Shown here: positions 1 to 6,033 of the stretch, piece after piece
Position numbering within the stretch: the first letter of the stretch is position 1
Layout: every line of letters starts with the position of its first letter
Assembly (NCBI GenBank): GCA_001785175.1
Contig: MFSY01000014.1
Location: 22,174 to 29,418, forward strand
DNA: 7,245 nucleotides
Direction of reading: 5' to 3'
Origin: Candidatus Muproteobacteria bacterium RIFCSPHIGHO2_01_FULL_65_16
GTDB taxonomy: Bacteria > Pseudomonadota > Gammaproteobacteria > Acidiferrobacterales > Sulfurifustaceae
Translations under genes and position numbers: made by a program
The notes under the pieces: generated by a model
What the model saw: only the letters and a program-made list of their open reading frames with translations
Told to the model about the DNA's origin: nothing
The model's database searches: none

Positions 1-84
1 CGGCCCGATCACGGAGTACGGCCCGACGGACACGCCGGCCCCGATCCGCGCCTCGGGGTGGACGATCGCTTGCGGATGGATCAT
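1..84 (-). CDS. lpxA: UDP-N-acetylglucosamine acyltransferase LpxA, N-terminal 28 codons (cut by window edge)
   Basis: Only the first 28 codons are present, from an ATG at 84-82 and open to the left edge. The translation begins MIHPQAIVHPEARIGAG and continues as regular hexads (AIVHPE, ARIGAG, VSVGPY, SVIGP), the opening rungs of a left-handed beta-helix. LpxA is cytoplasmic and moves a 3-hydroxyacyl chain from ACP to the 3-OH of UDP-GlcNAc, the first step of lipid A synthesis. Its catalytic histidine and C-terminal helical part lie outside the window. It follows fabZ by 18 bp with its own Shine-Dalgarno, the usual lpxD-fabZ-lpxA order. The hexads alone would fit any such acyltransferase; the M-I-H-P-x-A-I-V start plus the position after fabZ make LpxA very likely. 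Confidence 0.93.
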   Translation of the reverse strand, partial: MIHPQAIVHPEARIGAGVSVGPYSVIGP

Positions 85-88
85 GCGG

Positions 89-94
89 TTCCTT
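89..94 (-). promoter_or_regulatory. Shine-Dalgarno for lpxA
   Basis: The minus strand reads AAGGAA, with CCGC between it and the ATG at 84. It sits in the 18-bp fabZ-lpxA gap, overlaps no gene, and supports this ATG as the lpxA start. Confidence 0.6.
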
Positions 95-102
95 AAGTGC
101 CT

Positions 103-549
103 CTAAGCCGTCTCTTTATAGGTGCACATGAGCTCCGCGCTCGCGCAGAGCTCGCCACCGACCGAGGCGCTGGTCTCGAACAGCCACACGCCCTTCATCT
201 TGCGCTTCACGGCGACCTCCAGCCGCAGCTGATCGCCCGGCTCCACCGGCCGCCGGAAGCGCGCCTTGTCTATGCCGACGAAGTAGTACACCGACTTCTC
301 GGTCGGGAGCCGCTCCATGGTCCGGAACGAGAGGATCGCGCACGCCTGCGCCAACGCCTCCAGGATCAGCACCCCCGGCATCACCGGATGGTGTGGAAAG
401 TGGCCCGGAAAGAACGGCTCGTTCATGGTCACGTTTTTGATCGCGGTGAGCGACACGTCCTTGGTGTAGTCCAGCACGCGATCAATGAGCAGCATCGGGT
501 AGCGATGCGGGAGGTGCTTGAGCACGCCGTGGATATCAATCGGATTCAA
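103..549 (-). CDS. fabZ: 3-hydroxyacyl-[acyl-carrier-protein] dehydratase FabZ
   Basis: A 148-residue cytoplasmic hot-dog-fold enzyme that dehydrates 3-hydroxyacyl-ACP to trans-2-enoyl-ACP in fatty acid elongation. It competes with LpxA and LpxD for 3-hydroxyacyl-ACP. Family marks are [13 protein letters not shown] (13-25), the active-site segment [15 protein letters not shown] (45-59) with catalytic His50, and Glu64 in [29 protein letters not shown] is also typical. The length is normal for FabZ (E. coli is close to 150). The start codon is TTG (549-547): it gives the expected short N-terminus, lies 8 nt after AAGGAG, and overlaps the lpxD stop as TTGA. The next in-frame ATG, at Met19, would remove part of the conserved [13 protein letters not shown] segment. 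FabA is excluded by the shorter length and the FabZ-type motifs. Confidence 0.97.
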   Translation of the reverse strand: MNPIDIHGVLKHLPHRYPMLLIDRVLDYTKDVSLTAIKNVTMNEPFFPGHFPHHPVMPGVLILEALAQACAILSFRTMERLPTEKSVYYFVGIDKARFRRPVEPGDQLRLEVAVKRKMKGVWLFETSASVGGELCASAELMCTYKETA

Positions 550-1583
550 GTTTTGTTCTCCTTCGAGAGCTCGCTGATTTCTTTCTCCAGCCGCTTGAGC
601 CGTCGGGCCAGATCGTCCAGCTGGGACAGGCGCACGACCTTGCGGCGCCAGGCCTCCGCCGGCTCCGCCTTGAGCGTGGAGGAATATTCGCCCGGCTCGG
701 TGATCGAGTCGGCGACGAGGGACGCGGCCGTGACGTGCACGTCATCCGCGATCTCCAGATGGCCGAGGATGCCGGCCTGGCCGCCGACGGTGCAGCGCCG
801 GCCGATGACGGCGCTGCCGGCCACGCCGACACAGCCGGCCATGGCGGTGTGCTCTCCGATGCGGACGTTGTGCGCGATCTGGATCTGGTTGTCCAGTTTC
901 ACCCCGTCGCCGATCACCGTGTCGCCCAGCGCGCCGCGGTCTATCGTCGTGTTCGCGCCGATCTCGACGGCGTCGCCGATGACCACGCGGCCGAGCTGCG
1001 GGACCTTCACCCAGCGCTCGCCGTCGCGGGCGTAGCCGAAGCCGTCGCTGCCGATCACCGCCCCGGGGTGGACGACGCAGTCGGCGCCGATGACGCAATC
1101 GTCATTGACGACCACCCGGGACACGAGCCGGCTGCGGGCGCCGATCCCGACGCCCGCGCCGACGACGCACCCCGCGCCGACGACGCACCCCGCTCCGATC
1201 CGCGCCCCCGCGCCGATCACCGCGAGCGGTCCGATCGCGGCGCTCGGATCAATCACGGCCCCGGCGGCGACGACCGCGCTCGGATGGACGCCGGGCGCGG
1301 CCGGCGCGCCCGGGTGCAGCAACGCGGCGACGCGCGCGAAGCACAGGCGCGGGTTGTCCGAAATCAGCGCCGTCCCGGAATAATGCGCCGCGTCGGCCGC
1401 GGTCAGAATCACGGCGCCCGCGGCGCTGCCCGGCAGGAGCCCGAGATGCCGCTTGTCCGAGACATAGGTGATCTCGCGCGGCCCGGCCGTCTCCAGCGCG
1501 GCGACGCCGGTGATCACGGTCTCGGGCCTGCCCCGGACCCGGCACTGGAAGCGCTCGGCCAGCTCTGCGAGGGTGACGGCCAT
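546..1583 (-). CDS. lpxD: UDP-3-O-(3-hydroxyacyl)glucosamine N-acyltransferase LpxD
   Basis: A 345-residue cytoplasmic enzyme of the lipid A pathway that adds the N-linked 3-hydroxyacyl chain at C-2, after LpxA and LpxC. The N-terminal uridine-binding domain covers about residues 1-97 ([20 protein letters not shown]). A long left-handed beta-helix of hexads follows (about 98-295), interrupted by the LpxD loop [23 protein letters not shown] (about 178-200). The catalytic histidine is His238 in [10 protein letters not shown], matching E. coli His239. The tail (about 318-345) is a charged amphipathic helix. Between PSAV and the DGFGY loop it has the same number of hexads as E. coli LpxD as I recall it, so no coil is added or lost. 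The ATG at 1583 lies 3 bp after the skp stop with only a weak purine stretch upstream, so coupling to skp translation is likely. Residues 131-142 hold a local tandem repeat (separate entry). Confidence 0.97.
   Translation of the reverse strand: MAVTLAELAERFQCRVRGRPETVITGVAALETAGPREITYVSDKRHLGLLPGSAAGAVILTAADAAHYSGTALISDNPRLCFARVAALLHPGAPAAPGVHPSAVVAAGAVIDPSAAIGPLAVIGAGARIGAGCVVGAGCVVGAGVGIGARSRLVSRVVVNDDCVIGADCVVHPGAVIGSDGFGYARDGERWVKVPQLGRVVIGDAVEIGANTTIDRGALGDTVIGDGVKLDNQIQIAHNVRIGEHTAMAGCVGVAGSAVIGRRCTVGGQAGILGHLEIADDVHVTAASLVADSITEPGEYSSTLKAEPAEAWRRKVVRLSQLDDLARRLKRLEKEISELSKENKT
558..563 (-). promoter_or_regulatory. Shine-Dalgarno deciding the fabZ TTG start
   Basis: AAGGAG on the minus strand, inside the last codons of lpxD and 8 nt before the TTG at 549. 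Its strength and spacing are the main reason for accepting a TTG start. The overlap with the lpxD stop suggests translational coupling. Confidence 0.65.
1153..1193. repeat. 18-bp tandem repeat, 2.3 copies, inside lpxD
   Basis: Two identical 18-bp units (cccgcgccgacgacgcac on the plus strand, 1153-1170 and 1171-1188), then five bases of a third. Reading minus-strand, they encode two identical hexads in the series [15 protein letters not shown], so the DNA period equals one beta-helix hexapeptide. The hexads are colinear with E. coli LpxD, which points to homogenisation or convergent codon choice rather than an extra rung. Confidence 0.85.
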
Positions 1584-1586
1584 TTG

Positions 1587-2111
1587 CTATTGCTGTTTCT
1601 TGCCGAGCTTCTTGAGGATCTTGTCCGTGATGTCCACCTTGCCGTTGGCGTAGACCACGCCCTCGTGGAGGATGAGGTCGTAACCCTCCTGCCGCGCGAA
1701 CTCGACAATGGCCTTGTAGACGATCTTCTGCAGAGCGGCCAGCTCCTCGTTACGGCGCAGGTTGTAGTCCTCGCGGAATTCCTGGGTCGTGCGGCGCAGG
1801 TCGCGCTTGAGCGCGCCGATCTCGTACTCCTTGGCGCGGCGCTCGGCGTCCTTCAGCGTCAACGCGTTCTTCTCCAGCTCCTGCTCGAGCTCCTTGATCT
1901 TGTTCTGCGTCTCCACCAGCTTCTTGTCGCGCGGCGCGAATTCGGCCTCGAGCTTCTTCAGCGCCGCCTCGCCCTGGGGCGCCTCCTCGATGACCTTGAC
2001 GGCGTTGACATAGCCGATCTTGAGCTCGGCGGCGCCGGCGGCGGGCGCCAGCAGCAGGCACAACGCCGCAAGAAGCGGCGGGAAAACACGCGGGACGACG
2101 CTATTCTTCAA
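1587..2111 (-). CDS. skp: Periplasmic chaperone Skp/OmpH
   Basis: A 174-residue OmpH/Skp-family protein. A signal peptide (Lys2 and Arg8, then a hydrophobic core at about 10-22) ends near AGAA at 25-28. The mature protein starts ELKIGYVNAVKVIEEAPQG, the family's first strand and turn. A long, highly charged coiled coil of Lys, Glu, Arg and Gln runs from about 47 to 135 and would form the tentacles of the trimer. The end, EGYDLILHEGVVYANGKVDITDKILKKL, matches the conserved C-terminal part. Skp binds unfolded outer-membrane proteins in the periplasm and passes them to BamA, encoded just upstream. The only plausible start is TTG at 2111-2109: no Met occurs later in the protein, and AAGGAG stands 6 nt upstream. 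Cys18 is inside the hydrophobic core and lacks a lipobox context, so this is not a lipoprotein. Confidence 0.95.
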   Translation of the reverse strand: MKNSVVPRVFPPLLAALCLLLAPAAGAAELKIGYVNAVKVIEEAPQGEAALKKLEAEFAPRDKKLVETQNKIKELEQELEKNALTLKDAERRAKEYEIGALKRDLRRTTQEFREDYNLRRNEELAALQKIVYKAIVEFARQEGYDLILHEGVVYANGKVDITDKILKKLGKKQQ

Positions 2112-2117
2112 GCCTGA

Positions 2118-2123
2118 CTCCTT
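2118..2123 (-). promoter_or_regulatory. Shine-Dalgarno deciding the skp TTG start
   Basis: AAGGAG on the minus strand, 6 nt before the TTG at 2111 and directly downstream (in the transcript) of the heptamer array. It is one of the strongest ribosome-binding sites in the window and supports the unusual start codon. Confidence 0.7.
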
Positions 2124-2128
2124 TTTAA

Positions 2129-2177
2129 GCTGATAGCAGATAGCTGATTGCTGATGGCTACTGGCCGACAGCCGATC
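2129..2177. repeat. Degenerate 7-bp tandem array (seven units) in the bamA-skp gap
   Basis: Plus-strand units in register are gctgata, gcagata, gctgatt, gctgatg, gctactg, gccgaca, gccgatc. The first four agree closely with GCTGATA and the last three are more decayed. In the transcript direction the consensus is TATCAGC. The array fills most of the space between the third octamer repeat and the skp Shine-Dalgarno, and no reading frame explains it. It resembles in kind the short heptanucleotide tandem repeats known from cyanobacterial genomes; I claim no homology. Confidence 0.7.
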
Positions 2178-2183
2178 AGCATG

Positions 2184-2214
2184 TTTTTCTCCGCGCCTCT
2201 GCGTCTCTGCGGTG
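2184..2214. repeat. Octamer-type repeat, copy A, 3' of bamA
   Basis: After five Ts come three 8-bp units: tctccgcg, cctctgcg, tctctgcg (2188-2211), consensus YYTCYGCG. It begins about 20 bp past the bamA stop codon. Bases 2188-2205 are an exact 18-bp inverted match to 4541-4558 upstream of bamA. The 31 bases match 4589-4619 at 26 positions by hand alignment. I recognise similar sequences as common dispersed intergenic repeats in environmental bacteria, but cannot name a family from the sequence. Confidence 0.75.
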
Positions 2215-2235
2215 CGCTGTGGGGCTCGCTCCGAA

Positions 2236-4527
2236 TCAGCGGAACGGCACGCCCAGCGTGAACTGGAACGCCTCGGTCCGGTCGTCGGGCTTCTTGTTCA
2301 ACGGGAACGCGTAGCTGAAGCTCAGCGGCCCGATCGGCGAGAACCAATTAAACGCCAAACCCGCGGCGTAGCGCAACTCTCCCAGGTCCATGGATTCGCC
2401 CTTGCCGTACACCATGCCGGCGTCGGCGAACAGGCTCAGGCGCATGGATTTGTTGTCCACGGACGCGCCCGGCATCGGGAACAGCAGCTCGGCGTTGCCG
2501 AGAAACCGCTTGTCGCCGCCCACCGGGTTGTTCGGCGGGTTGGCGTCGCGCGGGCCGAGCGAGCGCGACTGGTAGCCGCGCACCGTGGTGCTGCCGCCGG
2601 CGAAGTAGTTCTTGAAGAACGGCAGGCGGCTGGTGTCGCCGAAGCCGGCGCCGAAGCCGGCCTCGCCCTTGAGCTTGAAGCTCAGGTCCTCGGTCAGCGG
2701 CCAGTAGCGCCCGGCGATATAGGTGAGCCTGTAATACTCGATGTCGCTCCCGGGCACGGCGATCTCGGCGGAGACGCGTTGCAGCGCGCCCTTCGTCGGC
2801 AGGAGCGCGCTGTCGAGCGAGTCGTAGGACCAGGCCAGGGTGGTCTTGACCAAGTCGTTCTCGGTCCCGTGTTCGGCGATGAAGTCCTGCGCCACCTGGG
2901 AGCTGCTCGTCGTGGCCTCGATGACGATGTTCTCGTAATCCGCGCCGACGTGCAGCCGGTTCTCCTCGCTCAGCGGGATGCCGTAGAACACGCCCACGCC
3001 GTTGGTCTTGGTGTTGTACGCCGCGGTGTCCAGCTGCGTCGAGTCCACCGTGCTCGAAAACACGTTGAATCCGCGACTCACGCCGTCCGCCGTGTAGTAT
3101 GGATTCACGTAGCGGATGTTGTAATTGGTCACGGCCCGGCTGTTGTCGAAGCTCGCGCTCAGCTCCTTGCCGGAGCCGAACAGGTTGCTCTGGGTGATGC
3201 TGGCGTTGACCATGACGCCGTCCGAGTCGGAGTAGCCGACGCCCGCCAGCAGCGTCCCGGTGTTGCGCTCCTTCACCGACACGTTCACGTCCACCTGGTC
3301 GGCGCTGCCGGGGACGGACGGGGTCTCCACGTTCACGTCCTCGAAGAATCCCAGGCGCTGCAGCCGCAGGCGCGAGCGCTGGACCTTCTCCGCCGAGTAC
3401 CAGGCGCCCTCGAGCTGGCGCATCTCGCGCCGCAGCACCTCGTCGCGCGTGGCGACGTTGCCGGAGAAGCCGACGCGGCGCACGTAGACGCGCTTGCCGG
3501 GGTCAACGAAGAAGGTGAACGCCACCTCGGATTTCTCCTTGACGATCTCGGGTATGGCGTTGACGTTGGCGAAGGCGTAGCCGTCGTTGGCCAGCCGGTC
3601 GGCCATGCGCTTGGTGCTCTCGGTGACCTCCTTGCGCGAGAAGACCATGCCGGGCGTGACGGTGACGAGCGCCGCGAGCTCCTTCTCGGGAACGACGAAT
3701 TTCCCGGCGAGCTTGAACCCGGTGATGGTGTATTTGTTCCCCTCCGTGATGTTGACGGTGATGTAGATCCGCTCCTTGTCCGGCGTCAGCGCGACCTGGG
3801 TCGAATCAATGCTGAACTCGAGGAAGCCGCGATCCTGGTAGAAATTGCGCAGGCGTTCGAGGTCCCCCGCGAGCTTCTGCTTGGCGTACTTGTCGCGGAT
3901 CGAGAAGATCGCCCACCACGACGCCGGGCCGCTGGTGAACAGATCGAGCAGCTCGGCGTCGGAGAACAGCCGGTTGCCGACGATGTTGACCACGTGGATC
4001 CGGGCCGGGTTGCCCTCCGACACGTCAATGTCTATGTTCACCCGGTTGCGCTCGAGCGGCGTGAGCGTCGGCCGCACGATGAGGGCGTAATAGCCGCGGC
4101 TGTAGTACTGCTGCCGCAGCTCCTGCTCGATGTTGTCCAGCAGCGATTTGTTGAACACCCTGCCTTCCGCGAGGCCGATCCCCTTCAGACCCTTTTTCAG
4201 ATCGTCCTCGGAGAACTCGCTGGTGCCGGTGATCTTGACGCCGGCGATCGAGGGCCGTTCGACCACGGACACGAGCAGGACGTTGCCCTGGCGCTCGAGG
4301 CGCACGTCCTTGAAGAACCCGGTCTTGAACAGCGCCTGGATCGCCTCCTGGGAGCTCTTCGGCGTCACGGTGTCCCCGACCTTGATCGGCAGGTAGTTGA
4401 AGACCGTGCCCGCCGCTATGCGCTGCAACCCCTCGACCCGGATGTCCTTCACCACGAACGGCTCGAGGGCGTGGAGCGCGGGGGCGGGTGCAATGGCCAG
4501 GAGCAGCGCCACGATGAATTTTTTCAT
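2236..4527 (-). CDS. bamA: Outer membrane protein assembly factor BamA
   Basis: A 763-residue Omp85 protein, the essential core of the BAM complex that folds beta-barrel proteins into the outer membrane. A signal peptide (MKKFIVALLLAIAPAPALHA, cut after about residue 20) precedes five POTRA domains at roughly 24-91, 92-172, 175-263, 266-344 and 347-421. The 16-strand barrel follows (about 424-763). The loop-6 signature is VRGYQSRSLGP with Arg650, Tyr replacing the more usual Phe. The last residues are FQFTLGVPFR, a beta-signal with one Arg after the terminal Phe. I see no cysteine, so the loop-6 disulfide of E. coli BamA is absent. It is somewhat shorter than the 810 residues of E. coli. The ATG at 4527 gives a perfect signal peptide, but no Shine-Dalgarno is visible and a long hairpin ends 13 nt upstream. 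Both flanking gaps carry the same repeat family. Confidence 0.98.
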   Translation of the reverse strand: MKKFIVALLLAIAPAPALHALEPFVVKDIRVEGLQRIAAGTVFNYLPIKVGDTVTPKSSQEAIQALFKTGFFKDVRLERQGNVLLVSVVERPSIAGVKITGTSEFSEDDLKKGLKGIGLAEGRVFNKSLLDNIEQELRQQYYSRGYYALIVRPTLTPLERNRVNIDIDVSEGNPARIHVVNIVGNRLFSDAELLDLFTSGPASWWAIFSIRDKYAKQKLAGDLERLRNFYQDRGFLEFSIDSTQVALTPDKERIYITVNITEGNKYTITGFKLAGKFVVPEKELAALVTVTPGMVFSRKEVTESTKRMADRLANDGYAFANVNAIPEIVKEKSEVAFTFFVDPGKRVYVRRVGFSGNVATRDEVLRREMRQLEGAWYSAEKVQRSRLRLQRLGFFEDVNVETPSVPGSADQVDVNVSVKERNTGTLLAGVGYSDSDGVMVNASITQSNLFGSGKELSASFDNSRAVTNYNIRYVNPYYTADGVSRGFNVFSSTVDSTQLDTAAYNTKTNGVGVFYGIPLSEENRLHVGADYENIVIEATTSSSQVAQDFIAEHGTENDLVKTTLAWSYDSLDSALLPTKGALQRVSAEIAVPGSDIEYYRLTYIAGRYWPLTEDLSFKLKGEAGFGAGFGDTSRLPFFKNYFAGGSTTVRGYQSRSLGPRDANPPNNPVGGDKRFLGNAELLFPMPGASVDNKSMRLSLFADAGMVYGKGESMDLGELRYAAGLAFNWFSPIGPLSFSYAFPLNKKPDDRTEAFQFTLGVPFR

Positions 4528-4540
4528 TTGATGAGTTTTT

Positions 4541-4618
4541 GACGCAGAGGCGCGGAGACGCAGAGAATCTTTTATTGATTGTCCCTGTTTTTTCTCCGCG
4601 TCTCCGCGCTTCTGCGTT
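4541..4618. repeat. Imperfect inverted repeat (octamer copies B and C) upstream of bamA
   Basis: Left arm 4541-4567 and right arm 4592-4618 are 27 bp each with three mismatches and a 24-nt AT-rich loop (4568-4591). Each arm is made of three 8-bp units of the family YYTCYGCG: on the right tctccgcg, tctccgcg, cttctgcg; on the left, read in reverse complement, tctctgcg, tctccgcg, cctctgcg. In the minus-strand transcript one of the mismatches would be a G-U pair. The stem ends 13 nt before the bamA ATG. No U-run follows the stem in either direction, so it is not a standard intrinsic terminator. It may stabilise the mRNA, modulate bamA translation, or be a dispersed repeat with no role here. Confidence 0.85.
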
Positions 4619-4625
4619 GAATAAC

Positions 4626-4653
4626 CATATAAATCGAATTTTTCTTAGCGCAA
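4626..4653 (-). promoter_or_regulatory. Weak candidate sigma-70-type promoter upstream of bamA
   Basis: The minus strand has TTGCGC, 16 nt, then TATATG. Each box is a partial match (3 of 6 and 4 of 6). It lies in the most AT-rich patch of the window, between the rseP stop and the inverted repeat. bamA often has its own promoter within this cluster, which is the only contextual support. I saw no sigma-E type GGAACTT box in the gap. Confidence 0.2.
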
Positions 4654-4668
4654 ATCCCGGCCGGCAGG

Positions 4669-6033
4669 TTAACGGAAAATCCGGGTCAGGTCATTGTAGA
4701 ACGCGAGCAACATCAGGGCGACGAGCAGGGCCACGCCGATCTGCTGGCCCCAGGCCTGGACGCGCTCCGGCAGCGGCCGCCCGCGGACGGCCTCGATGGC
4801 GAAATACAGGAGATGACCGCCGTCGAGGACCGGGATCGGCAGCAGGTTCAGCACCGCCAGGCTGACGCTGATGACGGCGAGAAAGATGATGAACTGCTCG
4901 GCGCCGATCATAGCCGAATAACCGGCGTATTGCGCGATGGTGATCGGACCGCTGATGTTCTTGGCCGAGATCTCGAGCTGCAGCATCTTGTACAGCATCT
5001 TCAGCGTCAGCCAGGACATGGACCAGGTGTTGTCAACGCCCTCGACCAGGGCCGCCACCGGTCCGTGGCGCACCTTGATGCGCAGGTGTTCGGGGACGTC
5101 GCTGAACCGCGGGCGGATGCCGATGCGGCCGATCTTACGCCCGTCCTGCTCCACCGCGTCGGGGACGACCGTGACGCGCAGCCGCGCGCCTTCGCGCTCG
5201 ACGGTGAGCGCGAGCGCCCGGCCGGGGCTGCGGCTGACGAGCGCGACCAGACCCTCCCAGTCGCGCACCTCGTGACCGTCAATGCGTACGAAGCGGTCGC
5301 CGACGCGCAGGCCGGCGCGCGCCGCCGCCCCGCCCGCGTCGAGCACCCCGATCACCGGCAGCGCCTCTGGGAAGTAGCCGTACAGGCCGATGCCGCGCTC
5401 CACCAGGCTGGAGCTGATCTCGCCCGCGGGAAATCGCGTCAGATCCAGCGCGCGCGTCCGCTCCCGCCCTTCCGGATCGCGCACGACGACGTGCACCGTG
5501 GCCCGATCGAGGGCGCGGCGGAACAGGTACAGGCGCCGCTGATCCCAGCTCGTCACCTCGTGACCGTCAATGCGCAGCATCTCGTCGCCGACGCGGAACC
5601 CGGCCTTCTGCGCGATCGAGCCCTCGATGACCTTGCCCACCACCGGCTTGATCCCCTCGACGCCGATCATGAAGACCAGCCAGTAGGCGAGGATCGCGAA
5701 CAGGAAATTCGCCGCCGGGCCGGAGGCGGCGATGGCGGCGCGCTTCCACACCGGCTGGCGGTTGAAGGCGCGGCGCAGGTCGTGCCGCGCCACCTTGCCC
5801 TCGGTCTCGTCCAGCATCTTGACGTAGCCGCCGAGCGGGATCGCGGCGATGACCAGCTCCATCTTGTCGCGGCCGATGCGGCGCGACCACAGCGGGCGGC
5901 CGAAACCGACGGAGAAGCGCAGCACCTTCACGCCGAGGCGCCGCGCCACCCAGAAGTGTCCGAACTCGTGGACCGTGATCAGGATGCCGAGCGCCACGAC
6001 GAAGGCGACGACGGTGTAGATAAAATTGATCAC
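4669..6033 (-). CDS. rseP: Site-2 intramembrane zinc protease RseP
   Basis: A 454-residue inner-membrane M50 metalloprotease (E. coli RseP has 450). In the sigma-E pathway it cuts the anti-sigma factor RseA within the membrane after DegS; the family also clears remnant signal peptides. The first membrane segment (about 2-24) carries the zinc motif HEFGH (22-26, Glu23 catalytic). IPLGGYVKM is at 65-73, a second membrane segment with GPAANF at about 99-123, two periplasmic PDZ domains at about 127-195 and 225-295, and later membrane segments near 380-400 and 431-446. The third zinc ligand is Asp404 in [11 protein letters not shown]. The GTG start (6033-6031) overlaps the dxr stop as GTGA and gives the exact N-terminus expected. 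The frame stays open far upstream inside dxr, but that stretch is arginine-rich shadow sequence. Both PDZ domains contain an identical RIDGHEV. Confidence 0.97.
   Translation of the reverse strand: MINFIYTVVAFVVALGILITVHEFGHFWVARRLGVKVLRFSVGFGRPLWSRRIGRDKMELVIAAIPLGGYVKMLDETEGKVARHDLRRAFNRQPVWKRAAIAASGPAANFLFAILAYWLVFMIGVEGIKPVVGKVIEGSIAQKAGFRVGDEMLRIDGHEVTSWDQRRLYLFRRALDRATVHVVVRDPEGRERTRALDLTRFPAGEISSSLVERGIGLYGYFPEALPVIGVLDAGGAAARAGLRVGDRFVRIDGHEVRDWEGLVALVSRSPGRALALTVEREGARLRVTVVPDAVEQDGRKIGRIGIRPRFSDVPEHLRIKVRHGPVAALVEGVDNTWSMSWLTLKMLYKMLQLEISAKNISGPITIAQYAGYSAMIGAEQFIIFLAVISVSLAVLNLLPIPVLDGGHLLYFAIEAVRGRPLPERVQAWGQQIGVALLVALMLLAFYNDLTRIFR
5266..5286. repeat. 21-bp direct repeat, copy in the rseP PDZ2 region
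   Basis: Identical over 21 bp to 5554-5574. It encodes RIDGHEV (residues 250-256) in the second PDZ domain. The partner lies exactly 288 bp (96 codons) away in the same frame. Confidence 0.85.
5554..5574. repeat. 21-bp direct repeat, copy in the rseP PDZ1 region
   Basis: Identical over 21 bp to 5266-5286. It encodes RIDGHEV (residues 154-160) in the first PDZ domain, including the same ATT-GAC codon pair. Identity extends through rare synonymous choices. Confidence 0.85.

Noticed and set aside
735..2117. A long plus-strand open frame across lpxD and skp.
   Set aside because: It is a GC-driven antisense shadow with biased composition and no domain. The same applies to plus-strand frames at 97-1035 and 4813-6516.
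2129..2214. A CRISPR-like array in the bamA-skp gap.
   Set aside because: The units are 7 and 8 bp, directly adjacent and degenerate, without spacers.
2112..2235. A sigma-E type promoter for skp (or for bamA at 4528-4668).
   Set aside because: I searched both gaps for a GGAACTT-like box with a correctly spaced TCTGA-like box and saw none.
2212..4542. A 776-codon open frame on the plus strand, antisense to the whole of bamA.
   Set aside because: It mirrors bamA codon positions in a GC-rich genome. Its translation is low-complexity (rich in Ala, Val, Arg, His, Asp and Glu) with no recognisable domain, while bamA is unmistakable.
4541..4618. The inverted repeat as a Rho-independent terminator.
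   Set aside because: No T-run follows the stem on either strand, and stopping transcription just before the bamA ATG makes no sense for this operon.
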